A DNA stretch of 64,000 nt from JASKKU01 sp964416905. GTDB lineage: Archaea > Nanobdellota > Nanobdellia > Woesearchaeales > JASKKU01. The notes beneath the pieces are model-generated. The model was not told where the DNA came from. It was given only the letters and a program-made list of their open reading frames with translations, and ran no database searches. Shown in pieces: positions 32,270 to 41,179 of this stretch. The translations under genes were made by a program, and so were the position numbers. The stretch covers positions 62,001 to 126,000 of the forward strand of contig CAYQFL010000001.1 in NCBI GenBank assembly GCA_964416905.1, in the 5' to 3' direction. Positions within the stretch are counted from its first letter, which is position 1, and every line of letters starts with the position of its first letter.

Positions 32270-32737
32270 ATGGCAGTCAGCGCGGCTGAGATGAATATAA
32301 TAAAAATAATTTTGGGTATTATAATTGGTGTGTTGCTTGCAGTAGTTTACTCTCTAAGAGTAATCGTATTAATGGAAAGAAAAATTGCCAGAATGGACTT
32401 AAATCTAATAAGGATCGTTAACAAGCTTTACAGGGTTGAAGAACAAGAAATTAAAGAAGAGAAAAAAATTGAACAGATGATTCAAAAGAAAGCTAAGAAA
32501 ACAGCCAAAAAGAAAACTACAACAAAAAAAGCAACTAAGAAATCAACTAGCAAAGCTAAAAAAACTACAGCAAAGAAAACAACCAAAAAGAAACCTGTAG
32601 CAAAGAAGACAACTAAGAAATCAACTAGCAAAGCTAAGAAGACCACAGCAAAGAAAACAACCAAAAAGAAGCCTGCAACGAAAAAGACAACTAAGAAAAA
32701 AGCAACCACGAAAAAAACAACTAAAAAGAAAAAGTAA
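32270..32737 (+). CDS. Membrane-tethered protein with a histone H1-like Lys/Thr-rich tail
   Basis: The 155-residue protein has an N-terminal membrane helix (about 8-30, IIKIILGIIIGVLLAVVYSL), a short coiled-coil (about 35-65), then about 85 residues made almost only of Lys, Thr, Ala and Ser in KKTTKK and STSKAKK units. This resembles bacterial H1-like (HctB/AlgP-type) tails that bind DNA non-specifically. With the N-terminus anchored, the tail would tether nucleic acid or ribosomes to the membrane; this is inference. GGAGG lies 8 bases before the ATG. The tail is built by a tandem repeat (32537-32692). Confidence 0.65.
   Translation: MAVSAAEMNIIKIILGIIIGVLLAVVYSLRVIVLMERKIARMDLNLIRIVNKLYRVEEQEIKEEKKIEQMIQKKAKKTAKKKTTTKKATKKSTSKAKKTTAKKTTKKKPVAKKTTKKSTSKAKKTTAKKTTKKKPATKKTTKKKATTKKTTKKKK
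32537..32692 (+). repeat. Two tandem 78-bp units encoding the Lys-rich tail
   Basis: Unit 1 (32537-32614) and unit 2 (32615-32692) begin AAGAAATCAACTAGCAAAGC and differ at only a few positions, giving two copies of a 26-residue block. Shorter KKTTKK units repeat within and after them. The closeness of the copies suggests recent duplication and possible length variation between strains. Confidence 0.85.
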
Positions 32738-32857
32738 AACCTTTCTATTTGTTTTTATTTCTAGATTTATATTTTCTTATTTTTAGGTTATTAACTCAAA
32801 ATAATTAAAAAATCAAAAAACATAAACATTAAAAACAAATAATACTTATTTGTAAAA

Positions 32858-33784
32858 ATGAAATTTGATGAAGTTGTTAATAAAATAAAAACATTAGAGA
32901 TCCAAGGCGCTGAAGTTATTGCTGAGGCAAGCGTAAATGCAATTCTATCAGTTATTGAAGAAATACACAATTGGGACAAGGAAAAGATTATCGATAAGCT
33001 ACAATCTTGCAAGGAGATTCTAATAAAAACCAGGCCAACAGAACCAGCAATGGTGCATTCATTAAACTATCTGCTTGACTTCAAGAGCTTCCCTAATTTC
33101 AAAAAGATGGATTCTGATGAACTAATTAAAGAACTTGTTAAGAGGTCGAATTTCATAATAAAACACTTTTCAGAGAGTGATGAAATTATTGCTGAAATTG
33201 GTTCTAAAAAAATAAAGAAAAATTTTGTTGTTTACATTCACTGCCATTCTTCAACAGTTATGAGAATACTAAAAAAAGCCTGGGATAAGAACATAAAATT
33301 TGAAGTTTATGTAACTGAAACTAGACCACATTATCAAGGAAGAAGAAGTGCAAAGGAGTTAAGCGAACATGGAATTCCTGTCACCTATTTTTTAGACTCT
33401 GCTACAAGGTTTGCAATAAAAAAGGCAGACATTATGTTAATAGGCGCAGATGCTATAACAAATGATGGTAAGGTAATAAACAAGATAGGTTCTGAGCTTT
33501 TTGCCATAATCGCCAATAAGTACGATGTCCCGGTTTATTCCTGCACGAATTCTTGGAAGTATGATCCTGAAAGCCGGTTTGGATATGAAACTCCTATTGA
33601 AAAAGGAAGGCGAGAAGCAATTTGGGAAGATGCTCCTAAAAAAATAAGAATACATAGCGATTTATTTGAGAAAGTGGAGCCCAAACTAATCTCAGGCATC
33701 ATCTCCGAATTAGGCATTTATCCGCCTGAAGTGTTCATTGAAGAAGTGAAACGAAAATATTCTTGGTTCTTTGAGAAATATTAG
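32858..33784 (+). CDS. Ribose-1,5-bisphosphate isomerase (eIF2B-related)
   Basis: The 308-residue protein belongs to the eIF2B-alpha/MtnA-like isomerases. The catalytic Cys is in YIHCHSSTV and the Asp in IGADAITNDGKVINKIG; TRPHYQGRRSAKEL and the YDPESRFGYETP ending are characteristic of archaeal R15P isomerase. In the archaeal AMP (nucleoside) pathway it makes ribulose-1,5-bisphosphate for type III RuBisCO; neither RuBisCO nor AMP phosphorylase is in this window. The alternative reading, an archaeal aIF2B-like factor, is less likely given the active-site residues. Confidence 0.85.
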   Translation: MKFDEVVNKIKTLEIQGAEVIAEASVNAILSVIEEIHNWDKEKIIDKLQSCKEILIKTRPTEPAMVHSLNYLLDFKSFPNFKKMDSDELIKELVKRSNFIIKHFSESDEIIAEIGSKKIKKNFVVYIHCHSSTVMRILKKAWDKNIKFEVYVTETRPHYQGRRSAKELSEHGIPVTYFLDSATRFAIKKADIMLIGADAITNDGKVINKIGSELFAIIANKYDVPVYSCTNSWKYDPESRFGYETPIEKGRREAIWEDAPKKIRIHSDLFEKVEPKLISGIISELGIYPPEVFIEEVKRKYSWFFEKY

Positions 33785-33802
33785 AATATCATGATTTTTG
33801 TT

Positions 33803-34630
33803 TTATTTTTTAGTTTTGGGTTTTGATTTTCGCTTTTTAGAATCAGTTTTTGTTGCTTTCTTTACAGCTTTAGCTTTTTTCACTTCTTTTTTCTTAACGC
33901 TTTTAGCTTTAGATTTCTTCACTTTATCTTTCTTTTTTGAAGATTGCTTAGAAGAACTCTTTTGCTTTGCTTTAGTTTCCTTTTTCTTTTTAGAACTTGA
34001 TGTTTTCTCTTTTTTACCAGAATCTTTTTCTTCCGAATCCGTAGACTTTGATCTTCTTTTCTTTGGCAATTCTTTCTCAGGAGCCACAGTTTGCTTACGT
34101 TTCCATTCGGGGATTACTTTATTTTCGAACTCATCTATCTCCTTAACTAGTTCTTCGCGTTTCTTCTCAAGTTCTTTTATAATGTCCTCATTCTTGACTT
34201 CATCCATAATTAAACCACATTCGGGGCAGGTAAAATTAAAATCCATAGCTTGTTCAAAACTTAACCTCATACACCGATTTTGGCAGGAGAAAAAAAAATT
34301 GTTCTTCTCTCTTTCCAACCTTGACTCAATACGTGCAAGCTGATCCTTTAAGATTTTAAGATAGAGATAAGGAATATTTGACAAATCAGGAGTCCAGTAG
34401 TAAATATACCAACCTTTTTGTTTATCCTTCTTTCGCTTAAATTTAAGAAGATTATATTGCTGCAACCTATACAATTGATTCCTCATAACATTCAAATCCA
34501 GGTTTAGAGCCTCAGCTATCTCAAACTCTGAAACATTATACTTGCCTTTAAGGAAGTGAATAATTGGCAGAGTATCCTCTCCACATAAATAGGATATTAC
34601 CTTGTCCTGTAATTTTTCATCGATTTTCAT
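33803..34630 (-). CDS. tfe: Transcription initiation factor TFE alpha with a long basic tail
   Basis: The protein has an N-terminal winged helix (LPIIHFLKGKYNVSEFEIAE, then NVMRNQLYRLQQYNLLKF) and a zinc ribbon (CQNRCMRLSFEQAMDF, CPECGLIMDE), the TFE plan, followed by a coiled coil. TFE helps TFB open the promoter. The last ~100 residues are unusual: an extended Lys/Ser-rich tail (SSSKKKKETKAKQKSSSKQ). In-frame TTG at 34663 would give 286 residues, but the ATG at 34630 (MKIDEKLQDK) lies downstream of a TTTATAAA at about 34669-34676 and is preferred. The partner TFB is at 54924. Confidence 0.9.
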   Translation of the reverse strand: MKIDEKLQDKVISYLCGEDTLPIIHFLKGKYNVSEFEIAEALNLDLNVMRNQLYRLQQYNLLKFKRKKDKQKGWYIYYWTPDLSNIPYLYLKILKDQLARIESRLEREKNNFFFSCQNRCMRLSFEQAMDFNFTCPECGLIMDEVKNEDIIKELEKKREELVKEIDEFENKVIPEWKRKQTVAPEKELPKKRRSKSTDSEEKDSGKKEKTSSSKKKKETKAKQKSSSKQSSKKKDKVKKSKAKSVKKKEVKKAKAVKKATKTDSKKRKSKPKTKK

Positions 34631-34817
34631 TTCTAATCTAAAATATATGTCTTCTTGGGACAATAGGCTTTATAAAGCTTATGATAAACTAAAAAGAGAT
34701 TAAACATAAAGATAAGTACAAAGGCTCGAATGAAGATTTACAAGAATATCGTGGATGTTTACTTATGAGGCTTGATAAAAAGAAAAGTTTTATAATAGAA
34801 AAAACGTTTAAAAAAGT

Positions 34818-36074
34818 ATGGCAAAGATAATCTCTTTAAACAGATGCTCTGAATTTAGTTCAGATATTGTTGGGGAAAAAGCTAAGAATTTATCCATAAT
34901 CTCGAAAGATTATCCGATTCCTGAAGGGTTCGTCCTGCCTTATGATTTTATTCAAGAAGCCATTGATAACTCTGGAATTGATAATGATAAGAAAAAAGTT
35001 GCTTTAAATAAAGAAACGCTTGACGAACTGGAAAGCATATATTCTGCATTAAATGTATCTGAGAACGATTTTCTCGGTGAAAAGACAATATCACAATTAG
35101 TAATTAGGCCCAGCTGTTTACCTTCACAACTAAACAAGGAGATACCTACAATAATAAACATTCAAGATTTCAAAAGCCTTGTAGAGTACTTAGAAAAAGA
35201 GCTGTTTGCTTTCTATGAGAAAAAAAGCAAAGGCGGAATAATCGTACAAAAATTAGTGAAACCAAAGATTTCTGGACTAGTTTCTGCTTCTGAAAAAACA
35301 ATTGAAATCAAAACCAATTACGGATACAGCAAAAGTATAAGAGAGGGTTACTTTGATTCGATAACCTTTGATAGAGTGTCAAGAGAAGTAAATACCAGTA
35401 TAGGGAATAAGAAATTTGCATATATCTTCAACAAAGAAACAAAAGACATAGAACAGGCTGAAGTTGTTGAGCATAAGGCTTACGAATTAAGTGCTCCAAA
35501 AGAAATTATAAATAGGGCTATACAGATTGCGTTATACTTAGAATCTCTTGGCTTCACAGAATTTGAGTTTGCTTACACTGAAGACATCATCATCATCTCT
35601 GCAAAGAAAGGAGAAATTGCAGACAGAATCATTAGTGAACAAACAAGTGCAAACGAACAAAATAAAGAAAATAGTACTAATAACGAAAATGACGAGTTCA
35701 TTGACTTGCTATCTATGGACTTGTTTAGTGAAGATACTGAAAGTGAAACAAAAACCGAAACTGATAACATTAATTTTAATATTGAAGTGATTGATTTCCA
35801 AGAAGATGATTCAAAGCAAGAAACAAATTTCTCTAACTCGTATATCTTTGATGAAACAACTAATGTGAAAAAAGCTATAACGCAAGCTGAAGCTGCTGCT
35901 GAAAATTTCTTTAGGATAATCAACAATACCTCAAATCAACAATACAATACTGTAAAGATTAGTGAAATTTTAGACAAACTAATTCAAAAATTTGTGATAA
36001 TAAATCCAGCATTAGAAGGGCCGTTAAAACTCCTGAAAGAAGAATTTCTAAGAGAGTTAGAAAACCAGAAATAA
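34818..36074 (+). CDS. Degenerate PEP synthase/PPDK N-terminal-like protein with acidic linker
   Basis: The N-terminal ~240 residues follow the order of PEP synthase ATP-grasp domains: VGEKAKNLSIIS and IPEGFVLPYDF (family: VGGKGANL and VPPGFVVT), VIRPSCLPSQL (family: VRSSAT...), IVQKLVKPKISGLV (family: VQKMV...SGV). The usual phosphate-binding and ATP residues are poorly kept, and the phosphohistidine and PEP domains are absent. An Asp/Glu/Asn-rich linker (about 275-345) leads to a helical C-terminus. It probably does not make PEP; a regulatory or binding role is inferred. A TATA element (34787-34797) lies about 26 bases before the ATG. Confidence 0.5.
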   Translation: MAKIISLNRCSEFSSDIVGEKAKNLSIISKDYPIPEGFVLPYDFIQEAIDNSGIDNDKKKVALNKETLDELESIYSALNVSENDFLGEKTISQLVIRPSCLPSQLNKEIPTIINIQDFKSLVEYLEKELFAFYEKKSKGGIIVQKLVKPKISGLVSASEKTIEIKTNYGYSKSIREGYFDSITFDRVSREVNTSIGNKKFAYIFNKETKDIEQAEVVEHKAYELSAPKEIINRAIQIALYLESLGFTEFEFAYTEDIIIISAKKGEIADRIISEQTSANEQNKENSTNNENDEFIDLLSMDLFSEDTESETKTETDNINFNIEVIDFQEDDSKQETNFSNSYIFDETTNVKKAITQAEAAAENFFRIINNTSNQQYNTVKISEILDKLIQKFVIINPALEGPLKLLKEEFLRELENQK

Positions 36075-36086
36075 AAAAATATTTTT

Positions 36087-37907
36087 TTATAGGTCTTTCA
36101 TTAACTCATTAATCATTTCTATGAAAGTTGCATTGCTCCACGCTTGGTTAAATGCGCCCTGGCTAGTTTGTTTCCCTGCAGAACTCAATTCACCTGCTAC
36201 GCCTAGCGAATTTAACCAGAGTATTTCCTTAGTGCTCGCTGCAATGATATCTGCAATATAATTCGCGTATCTTGATTTATCAAGCCTGTACATTGCAATT
36301 GCCGCCAAGTTGTTTAAGAAATACCATGAGTCGCCTCTGTGATAACTTCTTACATCTTCGCCAGTATGCTTTGAACAGAACAATTCTGACTTCTTGTCAA
36401 TAGTGGCAAAACCTCCCCAAGGCATCCATAATCTTTTAATGGCTTCGTCAAAAACATTCCGCCATTGCAAATAAGACAGCATCTCTGGATAGAAATAATA
36501 TGCTATGAACACGTTTGGTCTAAAGAATCTGTTATTTAAGTCATCATACAAAAGATTCCCATCGTAAAAATTGTTAACCGTAGCAATCCTCATTTTATTC
36601 TCCATGTCTCTATAGTATTCCTTACCTGTCAGGGCATAAGCCAACCTATGCAGATACATGTACATAGCCTGAACTTCTAAAAGGAAACCTTCTCTTACAT
36701 CCTTACCAAAACTGGAATCCATCCAAGTTTCCTGTTTATCTGCATAAATCAAGTCACCTTTAACAAAGTACTTGTCAATCAAATCTAGAACTCTAAGCAA
36801 AGTTGTCTCAAATTCTTTAATAAACTTCCTAGAGAAAAGATAAGCCGATAGATTTTCTTTCTCAGCAAATCTGACTAAAAAGGCAATGCTGTGGAACAAC
36901 CAAGGCAAAGCATCTATTGAAAAAATGCCCTTCTCACTTAAATTAGAGTAAATCTTTCCGTTGTAATACACATTCTTCATGAGGTTTTCCATATATTTCC
37001 TAGCTTTGTTTAACTCGCCGCTCAAAACCAATGCTTTCAAAGACAAAGCTTCGTCTCGAGTCCATTCCTGATAGAACCAAGGCAAACCCGCCATTAAGTA
37101 ATCATGTGTAGCTAAGGACAATAAAGAATGCTGAGCTCTGCTGTATGCAAAATTAACTTCCTCAAAGCGACAAACTCTGTTCAAATTAAAAGCAATCTCA
37201 TCCTTAACAATCTTATCAAAAACCTTAAACCGCGCATTTATCTGATTATATCCCTGTTCAAAGTTGTCAGAAACAAGAATCATAAACCTATTAGCTTTCA
37301 GCTCAACAGCATTAAAGACATATCTTTCAGTTATTGGGGAATTTCTTTCCGCATCATAATCATACTTTCTATGTTTCCAGGAATCTGTACGTTTGCAAGA
37401 ACCATTAAACTTAATGAAAACATATTTCTCGAATTCTTTCCTGCCTGAATCAGGGTCTTCTTTTTCATCAGTCTTCTTAACAAAATGAATCAAGCAGAGG
37501 TTATCTTTGATCATCTTAAAATCATAAATTCTTCCCCACTCCCTGTCATCAAACATTCTCTTAACATCAAAGTAAAGTTTCATTGTTAACGACGAGTTTG
37601 ACTCATACAACAAAGAACCTGTATCTGAATCTATGTAAAAAGAATTACTTATAAATCCAAAGTATGTTGTAAAAGAATTACCTATTACAACAACCTTATC
37701 TGGATGGAAATCTAAACCTTCAAACTCTATGCTGTCAAGAATCTTAAAAAAATCCTGCTGCTTGACAAAGAAACCATCAAACCTGCTTCTTTTTCCCATA
37801 GGTATTGTAAAATAGGCTTTATTAGTAAATATTGACAACCGATAATCTGGATCAACAGGTTCAGAACTGATTACTTTATCTTCTCCGCCATAATAAATCT
37901 TAGTCAT
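36087..37907 (-). CDS. Glycogen debranching enzyme, amylo-alpha-1,6-glucosidase type
   Basis: The protein (~606 residues) has an N-terminal beta domain and a C-terminal (alpha/alpha)6 barrel. The family motif AGLPWFYQEWTRDEAL (usual form AGYPWF..WGRD) carries the first acidic residue; ADKQETWMDSSF, the GF/VEVQAMYMYLHRLAY region (LLEVQAMYM) and AGELSSAGKQTSQGAFNQAW complete the GDE_C pattern. It hydrolyses alpha-1,6 branch points of glycogen. The ATG at 37907 has GGGGGTG upstream; an in-frame TTG at 37913 would overlap galT. It is the last gene in the glycogen cluster. Confidence 0.9.
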   Translation of the reverse strand: MTKIYYGGEDKVISSEPVDPDYRLSIFTNKAYFTIPMGKRSRFDGFFVKQQDFFKILDSIEFEGLDFHPDKVVVIGNSFTTYFGFISNSFYIDSDTGSLLYESNSSLTMKLYFDVKRMFDDREWGRIYDFKMIKDNLCLIHFVKKTDEKEDPDSGRKEFEKYVFIKFNGSCKRTDSWKHRKYDYDAERNSPITERYVFNAVELKANRFMILVSDNFEQGYNQINARFKVFDKIVKDEIAFNLNRVCRFEEVNFAYSRAQHSLLSLATHDYLMAGLPWFYQEWTRDEALSLKALVLSGELNKARKYMENLMKNVYYNGKIYSNLSEKGIFSIDALPWLFHSIAFLVRFAEKENLSAYLFSRKFIKEFETTLLRVLDLIDKYFVKGDLIYADKQETWMDSSFGKDVREGFLLEVQAMYMYLHRLAYALTGKEYYRDMENKMRIATVNNFYDGNLLYDDLNNRFFRPNVFIAYYFYPEMLSYLQWRNVFDEAIKRLWMPWGGFATIDKKSELFCSKHTGEDVRSYHRGDSWYFLNNLAAIAMYRLDKSRYANYIADIIAASTKEILWLNSLGVAGELSSAGKQTSQGAFNQAWSNATFIEMINELMKDL

Positions 37908-37909
37908 GT

Positions 37910-38863
37910 TCAAACACCCCCTCTATAAAAATGTGCAGCATCTTCTGGAGCAACAACATTGATATGCGTGCCATAAAACTCGAATCCCCCAGGAGTTGTA
38001 ATCCGGGGGATAATCCTTATGTGGAAATGCAAATCTTTATCAAAGGTTGAATTCAGCCATACAATATTATATGAACAATTTAACTCTTTCAATTTTAAAA
38101 GAATTTGCCTTAAGTGCAAAGCCAACTCATCAAAATGTTCCCTCAAATCATTCAAAAATCTAATATGCTTCTTTGGGAAAATCAAAACTTCAAAAGGATA
38201 CTGAGAAGCGTAAGGAGTAAAAGTAAGAAAATTGTCTGTTTCTAGAATTCTCCTATCAGAATTCTTCTCGCGTTCAATAACCCTACAAAAAGGGCAACCT
38301 TCAAATTTAGCAACAGCTTTAATCAATTCCCTAACCCAAAACGGAACAACATTGTAAGCTATAATTTGTGAATGGGAATGAATTAAAGAAGTTCCAGCTT
38401 TTGGACCATGGTTCTTAAATAAACATACATACTTAATGCCTGGAATTCTGCTTAATTCCTCTAATCTGAAATTGTAAACCGAAATCAATTCAGACAATTC
38501 ATGTTCATCCAGATCCCATAACTGTTTATTGTGCTTAGGAGTTTCTACTATAACTTCGTGCTTTCCAAAAGCATTTGCAAAAGTAAAGAACTCATTATCG
38601 GTTCTAACAATGTGGTCTCCATTTATGTCCACTGCAGCAAACTTGTTATCAAACCATCTGAACTTCCATGTTCCGTTATGTTCAACCCTGCCTTTTTCTT
38701 CAGGAGTTTTATCCTCGTTTCCCGGGCAGAAAGGACAATTCTCATCCAATTCAGGAAGGTTGCTTAAACTATCGTCTTCAACCTTAAACTGCGAGGGCCT
38801 TTTACCTCTATTTGTAGCTAAAATAACATATCTGTCCAACACATAATCTTTTCTTAGTTCCAT
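37910..38863 (-). CDS. galT: GalT-like nucleotidyltransferase (sugar-1-phosphate uridylyl/adenylyl transferase)
   Basis: HIT-superfamily protein of 317 residues. Zinc ligands are visible in CPFCPGNEDKTPEE and the catalytic H-x-H in LIHSHSQIIAYN; CPFCRVIEREK repeats the Cys pair. It starts LRKDYVLDRYVILATNRGKR, a GalT hallmark. In a glycogen cluster it could link hexose-1-phosphate and UDP- or ADP-glucose pools rather than act on galactose; the substrate is not decided by sequence. It overlaps or abuts the debranching enzyme gene. Confidence 0.87.
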   Translation of the reverse strand: MELRKDYVLDRYVILATNRGKRPSQFKVEDDSLSNLPELDENCPFCPGNEDKTPEEKGRVEHNGTWKFRWFDNKFAAVDINGDHIVRTDNEFFTFANAFGKHEVIVETPKHNKQLWDLDEHELSELISVYNFRLEELSRIPGIKYVCLFKNHGPKAGTSLIHSHSQIIAYNVVPFWVRELIKAVAKFEGCPFCRVIEREKNSDRRILETDNFLTFTPYASQYPFEVLIFPKKHIRFLNDLREHFDELALHLRQILLKLKELNCSYNIVWLNSTFDKDLHFHIRIIPRITTPGGFEFYGTHINVVAPEDAAHFYRGGV

Positions 38864-38881
38864 TTTTTAATATTCAATTTT

Positions 38882-40666
38882 TTATTTCTGACTAACCAAA
38901 TCTTGTGCTAAGTCATAAGCTTTAAAGTAATTCTCAACCAAATTATCCCAACTAAACATCAAAGCGGTTTTATATGATTTTATTTTATAATCTACCCTTT
39001 TGTCCCGCTTTAAAGTTGAAAACCTAAACATAAGCTTAGCAAGTTCATTCACCTGCTCATCATAACTTTTATTAGCCAACCTCAAAACAAAGATACCATT
39101 ATCTTCTTTTCCAGAATTAATTAAATATCTTCCAAAACCTGACAAATCTGAAGTTACTGCCGGAACAGCTCTCATTGCGGATTCAACAGGAGTATAGCCC
39201 CAAGGTTCATAAATCGATGGGAACACGCCAAAGTGAGAACCGATTATTGTCTCAGAATAATCCAAGTTAAGCAAGCCATCCTTACCTGTTAGATATATTG
39301 GATAGAATATAACTTTAACTTTAGATTCCTTCTGGTTCAACAAGTTAAGCTGTTTTAACTTGTTTAAAATAGGATCTTTGTCTTCATAATTTATATAATG
39401 AGTAATCACTGGCGGATTGCCCTCTTTGTTAAAGTATAGCCTTAACTTTTTTAATTCTCTTAAGATTTCTGGAGAAACCAGTTTCGACAAACAGATGTCT
39501 TTACCAGCCAAAGCACATTGAAATAGCCTATTTAGAATTTGGTTTTTTGACGAGAACAACTTATCAGCAAAATCGTTAATCAACTCTCGATTTTCAACAA
39601 TTTCTTCCCTGATGGCTCGACCGCCTGCGGGCACAAACAGAAACGCGAAAATCGTTTTTTTACTCTTTTTAGAAATCAACATCTCATTAAGTTTAGCTAA
39701 AGCATCAAGATATAAGTCAATGCCTTTAGCCTTAAACTCATACCTTGCTGCCAAAAAGAAAGTTAAACTTTCATCCAAATCTATTGGATAATACGGGAAA
39801 AACATATATGTCAAGAAATACCTCATCTTATCTCTGAATTCCCTATGCATCATTAACAATTCTTCAATAGAAGTTTCCAGAGGATTAATACCGTTAGGCA
39901 AGATAATGTCAGGTTCCTTACCAAAAAACAACTTTGATTCATAACCGGTTATTTCGCTAACTGTTGAGAAAACATCAACCAGGTTTGCAACAGCTCTTTC
40001 TGTCTGATGTTTGGTATGAACTCCTAATCTATAAGATTCTTCATCAGGATTAATCTTCTCAATAATATCATACAAATTTACACCAGTACCTGAAACAGCC
40101 CTGCCTAAAGTTGTGGCATGAGTTGTGAAAACCAACGGAATTTTAGAAGAGGTTTTAGAATTATCTAAACGCAAATAAAGTGCTGCACCTGCTGACAACC
40201 ATTCGTGAAGATGAACAACAAAGTTCTCCTTAGGGTTCTCGTTATAGAACTCCTCAATTAATATTCCTACTGCAGTTGACCAAAGTATGGGCATATCATA
40301 ATCGTAAAAATCGCTATTCAAAGAATCAATCTTATATTTATCCCAGTATTTTCCCTTAAATTCTGGAGCTCTACCCAAAAAAGATTCTGAAAGTTCTATC
40401 AAGATAGCATTAGGTCTCCCGGGAATCAACCAATTACCAAACCTGCAAAAAATTCCTTGCTCTTTCAACCTCTCAAAAACCGTCTTAAAACTATCAGGAA
40501 CAGGTCTTTGAAGAAACTCGCCTCTACTTTTTTCTTTGAAAAAAGGTCCAATTAAAAAATAGTCGTCTCCAAATTTCTTCTGTACAAACTCTGACTTCGA
40601 TTTAAGCACAGTATTTATTCCGCCAACCTTATTACAAACTTCCCAGGAAACTTCAAACAGCTTCAT
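38882..40666 (-). CDS. Glycogen synthase, eukaryote-type GT3 family
   Basis: The 594-residue protein starts LFEVSWEVCNKVGGINTVLK, the GT3 signature, and shows VVHLHEWLSAGAALYLR, TTHATTLGRAVSGTGVNLYD, AARYEFKAKGIDLYL and the nucleotide-sugar motif PSIYEPWGYTPVESAMRAV (E-x7-E). GT3 enzymes extend glycogen from UDP-glucose. Archaea more often use GT5-type GlgA, so a GT3 enzyme here is notable but known in some DPANN lineages. It lies between the DUF5752-like gene and galT on the same strand. Confidence 0.9.
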   Translation of the reverse strand: MKLFEVSWEVCNKVGGINTVLKSKSEFVQKKFGDDYFLIGPFFKEKSRGEFLQRPVPDSFKTVFERLKEQGIFCRFGNWLIPGRPNAILIELSESFLGRAPEFKGKYWDKYKIDSLNSDFYDYDMPILWSTAVGILIEEFYNENPKENFVVHLHEWLSAGAALYLRLDNSKTSSKIPLVFTTHATTLGRAVSGTGVNLYDIIEKINPDEESYRLGVHTKHQTERAVANLVDVFSTVSEITGYESKLFFGKEPDIILPNGINPLETSIEELLMMHREFRDKMRYFLTYMFFPYYPIDLDESLTFFLAARYEFKAKGIDLYLDALAKLNEMLISKKSKKTIFAFLFVPAGGRAIREEIVENRELINDFADKLFSSKNQILNRLFQCALAGKDICLSKLVSPEILRELKKLRLYFNKEGNPPVITHYINYEDKDPILNKLKQLNLLNQKESKVKVIFYPIYLTGKDGLLNLDYSETIIGSHFGVFPSIYEPWGYTPVESAMRAVPAVTSDLSGFGRYLINSGKEDNGIFVLRLANKSYDEQVNELAKLMFRFSTLKRDKRVDYKIKSYKTALMFSWDNLVENYFKAYDLAQDLVSQK

Positions 40667-40714
40667 AATAATTTAACCTCGAATATTTTTATCAATTTTT
40701 ACTTTTTTTAGCAC

Positions 40715-41116
40715 TTATTTTTTTTGAGTTGCCGTACTCTTTTTCTTTGTTCCAGCCTTCTTTCTCTTTTTCTTTTTCTCGTATAATGGAATCAATCGCC
40801 TAACCATCTCTCTTAAAATAACTACCTGGATTTCAGGTTTATTGTTAGCTGAAAGCACTCTTGTTGCCAACTCTTCTTCATCAAAAACATCCTTTATCCA
40901 GTTGTAAAAATCGTTCCTTGCATCATTCACATGATATCTAAAAGTCTCCTCATCCATAAACTCTAAAGCGTCAACAAGTTCAAGCAAATTCTTCAATACT
41001 AAGCCATCTCTAACTAAAAAATAATGTTCTGGATCTATCTCCTTAAACAAATTATCTTCGTTCGCCTTAGCCTTAACTGAGGCTTTCGACCTTTTGGCAC
41101 CTTTTTTGAATAACAT
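40715..41116 (-). CDS. DUF5752-like protein linked to glycogen genes
   Basis: The 133-residue protein has basic ends (MLFKKGAKRSKASVKAK; KKRKKAGTKKKSTATQKK) flanking a core HYFLVRDGLVLKNLLELVDA with LEFMDEETFRYHVNDARNDF and WIKDVFDEEELATRV. This core matches my recollection of DUF5752, a small helical family found next to archaeal glycosyltransferase and GH57 genes. Its function is unknown; the conserved location between GH57 and glycogen synthase suggests an accessory or scaffold role. A very strong GGGGGG(T) ribosome binding site precedes the ATG. Confidence 0.6.
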   Translation of the reverse strand: MLFKKGAKRSKASVKAKANEDNLFKEIDPEHYFLVRDGLVLKNLLELVDALEFMDEETFRYHVNDARNDFYNWIKDVFDEEELATRVLSANNKPEIQVVILREMVRRLIPLYEKKKKRKKAGTKKKSTATQKK

Positions 41117-41179
41117 TCTTACCCCCCTCTTTTTTTTTCAAAGTAAAAAATAAACATAAACAAATAACAAAATCTCAAA

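Noticed and set aside
33798..34343. A 181-codon Phe/Ser/Leu-rich open frame on the plus strand
   Set aside because: It is the antisense of the Lys/Ser-rich TFE tail; composition is explained by that tail.
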